Part shown: in pieces, positions 62,073 to 64,000 of the stretch
Position numbering within the stretch: the stretch's first letter is position 1
Layout: every line of letters starts with the position of its first letter
NCBI RefSeq assembly: GCF_001618005.1
Contig: NZ_LQXA01000035.1
Coordinates: 124,001 to 188,000, forward strand
Length of the DNA: 64,000 nucleotides
Direction of reading: 5' to 3'
Source of the DNA: Clavibacter tessellarius
GTDB lineage: Bacteria > Actinomycetota > Actinomycetes > Actinomycetales > Microbacteriaceae
Translations under genes and position numbers: made by a program
Notes under the pieces: generated by a model
The model's input: the letters and a program-made list of their open reading frames with translations, nothing else
What the model was told of the DNA's origin: nothing
Databases searched by the model: none

Positions 62073-63521
62073 ATGAGCGAATCCGTCAACCTCCCCGCAC
62101 TCGGCGAGAGCGTCACCGAGGGCACGGTGACCCGCTGGCTCAAGAACGTCGGCGACCACGTCGAGGTGGACGAGCCCCTCCTCGAGGTCTCGACCGACAA
62201 GGTCGACACGGAGATCCCCTCCCCCGTCGCGGGCGTGATCGAGGAGATCCTCGTCCAGGAGGACGAGACCGTCGAGGTCGGTGCCGTCCTCGTGCGCATC
62301 GGCGACGGCTCGGGTGGCGGCGACGCCCCCGCCGAGGAGCCCGCGGCCGCGGCCGAGCCCGAGCAGCAGGACGAGCCGGCCGAGGAGGCCGTCGACGACC
62401 AGGTGACCCCGTCCACCGAGGCGGATGACGACTCCGAGGCGCCCGCGCCCGTCGAGCCCGAGCCCGCCCCTGCGGCCCCGCAGCCGGCCGCGGCCGAGGA
62501 GACCCCGGCCCCCGCGCCGGCGGCTCCCGTCGCTGCCGCTCCCGCGCCGGCCGTGGCTCCCGCGCCCGCCGCGGCTCCGGCTCCGGCCCCCGCCGCGTCC
62601 GGCAACGCGGGCTACGTCACCCCGCTGGTGCGCAAGCTCGCCAACGAGCGCGGCGTCGACATCGCGTCGGTCACGGGTACCGGGGTCGGTGGCCGCATCC
62701 GCAAGGAGGACGTCCTCGCCGCGGCGGAGGCCGCCGCCTCCGCCGTCCGCTCCACGGCTCCGTCGGCGCCCGCCGCCCCGGCCGCGGCTCCCCTCGAGAC
62801 GTCGCCGCTGCGCGGCACGACGGCCAAGATGTCGCGCATGCGCAAGCTCATCGCCGACCGCGCGGTGGTCTCCATGCAGTCGACGGCGCAGCTCACCTCC
62901 GTGGTCGAGGTGGACGTCACGAAGGTGGCCCGCTTCCGCGACCGTGTGAAGGGCGAGTTCCTCGAGAAGACCGGCGTCAAGCTCTCCTTCCTGCCGTTCT
63001 TCGCACTGGCCGCAGCGGAGGCACTGCGCGCCTACCCGGTCGTCAACGCGACCGTCGACGGCGACAGCATCGTCTACCCGGATCACGAGAACATCAGCAT
63101 CGCGGTCGACACCGAGCGCGGCCTGCTGACCCCCGTGGTCAAGGACGCCGAGGGCAAGAACCTCGCCCAGTTCGCGTCGGAGATCGCCGACCTCGCTGCC
63201 CGCACCCGCGACAACAAGCTGTCGCCGGACGAGCTGGCAGGCGGCACGTTCACGCTCACCAACACGGGTTCGCGTGGCGCGCTGTTCGACACCCCGGTGG
63301 TCTTCCTGCCGCAGTCCGCAATCCTCGGCACCGGCATCGTCACCAAGCGCCCCGTCGTCATCACGGCCGACGGACAGGACACGATCGCCATCCGCTCCAC
63401 GGTGTACCTGGCGCTCTCGTACGACCACCGCATCGTCGACGGCGCGGACGCCTCCCGCTTCCTCGTCGCGGTGAAGAACCGCCTCGAGGCGGGCGCCTTC
63501 GACGCCGACCTCGGCATCTAG
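62073..63521 (+). CDS. sucB: 2-oxoglutarate/pyruvate dehydrogenase E2 component (dihydrolipoyl acyltransferase)
   Basis: 482 residues, AAGGAG 8 bases before the ATG. One N-terminal lipoyl domain carries the lipoylated Lys in [15 protein letters not shown] long acidic then Ala/Pro-rich linker follows (about residues 85-180), then the E3-binding domain [23 protein letters not shown] and the acyltransferase domain with the active-site His in [15 protein letters not shown]. Actinobacterial E2 of this form serves the pyruvate dehydrogenase complex and may be shared with 2-oxoglutarate dehydrogenase, so sucB is a conventional label. It is transcribed together with lpdA. Confidence 0.93.
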   Translation: MSESVNLPALGESVTEGTVTRWLKNVGDHVEVDEPLLEVSTDKVDTEIPSPVAGVIEEILVQEDETVEVGAVLVRIGDGSGGGDAPAEEPAAAAEPEQQDEPAEEAVDDQVTPSTEADDDSEAPAPVEPEPAPAAPQPAAAEETPAPAPAAPVAAAPAPAVAPAPAAAPAPAPAASGNAGYVTPLVRKLANERGVDIASVTGTGVGGRIRKEDVLAAAEAAASAVRSTAPSAPAAPAAAPLETSPLRGTTAKMSRMRKLIADRAVVSMQSTAQLTSVVEVDVTKVARFRDRVKGEFLEKTGVKLSFLPFFALAAAEALRAYPVVNATVDGDSIVYPDHENISIAVDTERGLLTPVVKDAEGKNLAQFASEIADLAARTRDNKLSPDELAGGTFTLTNTGSRGALFDTPVVFLPQSAILGTGIVTKRPVVITADGQDTIAIRSTVYLALSYDHRIVDGADASRFLVAVKNRLEAGAFDADLGI

Positions 63522-63543
63522 CGCACGCACCTGACGGTCGGCC

Positions 63544-64000
63544 TCACCGGTCGTCCATCAGGTCGCGGATCCGCCATCCGGCCTCCCCCCTGACCATCAG
63601 GAGGGAGGCCGGTCGGCGTTCCGGGGCATCCGCGTCCCCGTGCATCGTGATGAGCGCCGTGTCGCCGAGGCGCTGGGCCGTGTCCAACCGGTCGGACGCG
63701 TGCAGCTCGGAGCCCTCCGGCCCTCCCGACCGTGCCCGGGAACGGTCGGCGTCCTCGATCGCGGAGTCCGGCTGATCCACCTCGTGGAGGCATCCGTCCG
63801 AGGCGGCGCGCAGGCACGCCGCGCGAAGCCGGAGCAGCGCCGGCGCGGCGACGTCGGGATCCGGGGAGGCCGCCGCATCCGCGTCGGGATGATCCGGCAC
63901 CACGTCCGTCGGTACCTGCTCCGGCATCCCGTCGGCGGTCCCCGGTCCCGTCGAGGGCGTCGGGCGCCCGACGGCCGTCTGCGGGGCGTCGTGCGCCGCG
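63544..64000 (-). CDS. Unknown protein, C-terminal part (5' end outside window)
   Basis: The frame is open from the window edge to TGA at 63544-63546, giving the last 151 residues. The first third is Pro/Asp/Thr-rich and disordered (TDVVPDHPDADAAASPDPDV). It is followed by a helical segment LLRLRAACLRAASDGCLHEVDQPDSAI and a C-terminal beta-type end (ASLLMVRGEAGWRIRDLMDDR) that resembles NTF2/SnoaL-like folds. I do not recognise the family. An internal ATG at 63927 could be mistaken for a start. It converges on sucB with 22 bases between the stops. Confidence 0.6.
   Translation of the reverse strand, partial: AAHDAPQTAVGRPTPSTGPGTADGMPEQVPTDVVPDHPDADAAASPDPDVAAPALLRLRAACLRAASDGCLHEVDQPDSAIEDADRSRARSGGPEGSELHASDRLDTAQRLGDTALITMHGDADAPERRPASLLMVRGEAGWRIRDLMDDR

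Noticed and set aside
62340-62600. A repeat array in the sucB linker
   Set aside because: The repeating GCC/CCG pattern codes for the normal Ala/Pro-rich flexible linker of E2 proteins and is not a CRISPR or mobile repeat.

Overview
The window is chromosomal DNA of a high-GC actinobacterium. PafB/PafC, RbpA, SepH, the actinobacteria-restricted DUF3000/DUF3093/DUF3159/DUF3710/DUF4193 proteins and a HelY-type helicase all point to Actinomycetota. The plant-polysaccharide enzymes (secreted GH10 xylanase, GH36 alpha-galactosidase, large secreted hydrolase) and the general gene order suggest the Microbacteriaceae, most likely Clavibacter or a close relative. The genus is inferred from memory of gene content, not from a search. 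I saw no rRNA, tRNA, CRISPR array, insertion sequence or prophage.

Layout. 1-7448: pafB (5' cut)-pafC, tatA-tatC, helY-lnt, then rbpA facing back. 7509-11894: glycerophosphodiesterase, SDR, S9 peptidase and NUDIX hydrolase. 11956-21226: a leftward six-gene sugar operon (secreted hydrolase, GH36 alpha-galactosidase, lipoprotein binding protein, two permeases, LacI repressor). Two LacI-type operators flank its promoter. 21227-21891: gene-free, with a 14-bp palindrome. 21892-22155: fragment of a universal stress protein. 22323-26195: xylanase, HemK-like methyltransferase, MarR regulator, aldo/keto reductase. 26419-27705: amtB, with a GlnR-like box upstream. 27957-36947: ZapE-like ATPase, rhodanese-sufE-RibD-like reductase, DUF3000-RNase D and the fadA-fadB pair. 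37011-46391: dxs, acnA, DUF3159/DUF3710/dut, DUF3093, DUF4193, sepH. 46418-52788: phosphodiesterase, parC and parE (convergent), small zinc-ribbon protein. 52897-56393: rpoD-murT-gatD. 56606-64000: MFS transporter, PAC2 protein, pepA, lpdA, sucB and the 3' end of an unknown gene.

How genes work together. Most of the window is housekeeping: protein export, lipoprotein acylation, chromosome topology, primary sigma factor and its partner RbpA, TCA cycle/2-oxoacid dehydrogenase subunits, beta-oxidation, isoprenoid synthesis. The sugar operon forms a complete loop: an exported hydrolase releases galactosides, the ABC importer takes them up, the cytoplasmic alpha-galactosidase cleaves them, and the LacI protein probably senses the product. 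No transport ATPase is encoded, so a shared one elsewhere is likely. Operons are tight, with many 4-base ATGA/GTGA overlaps. Many monocistronic genes have a TANNNT box 6-9 bases before the start codon, suggesting leaderless transcripts.

The most unusual observation is the murT-gatD pair. The GatD homologue has Gly where both the catalytic Cys and His of the glutaminase should be, and MurT lacks every cysteine of its zinc ribbon. Microbacteriaceae have group B peptidoglycan, where the D-Glu alpha-carboxyl (the group MurT-GatD normally amidates) carries the interpeptide diamino acid. The pair may therefore have been converted from an amidotransferase into a ligase that installs the cross-bridge amino acid.
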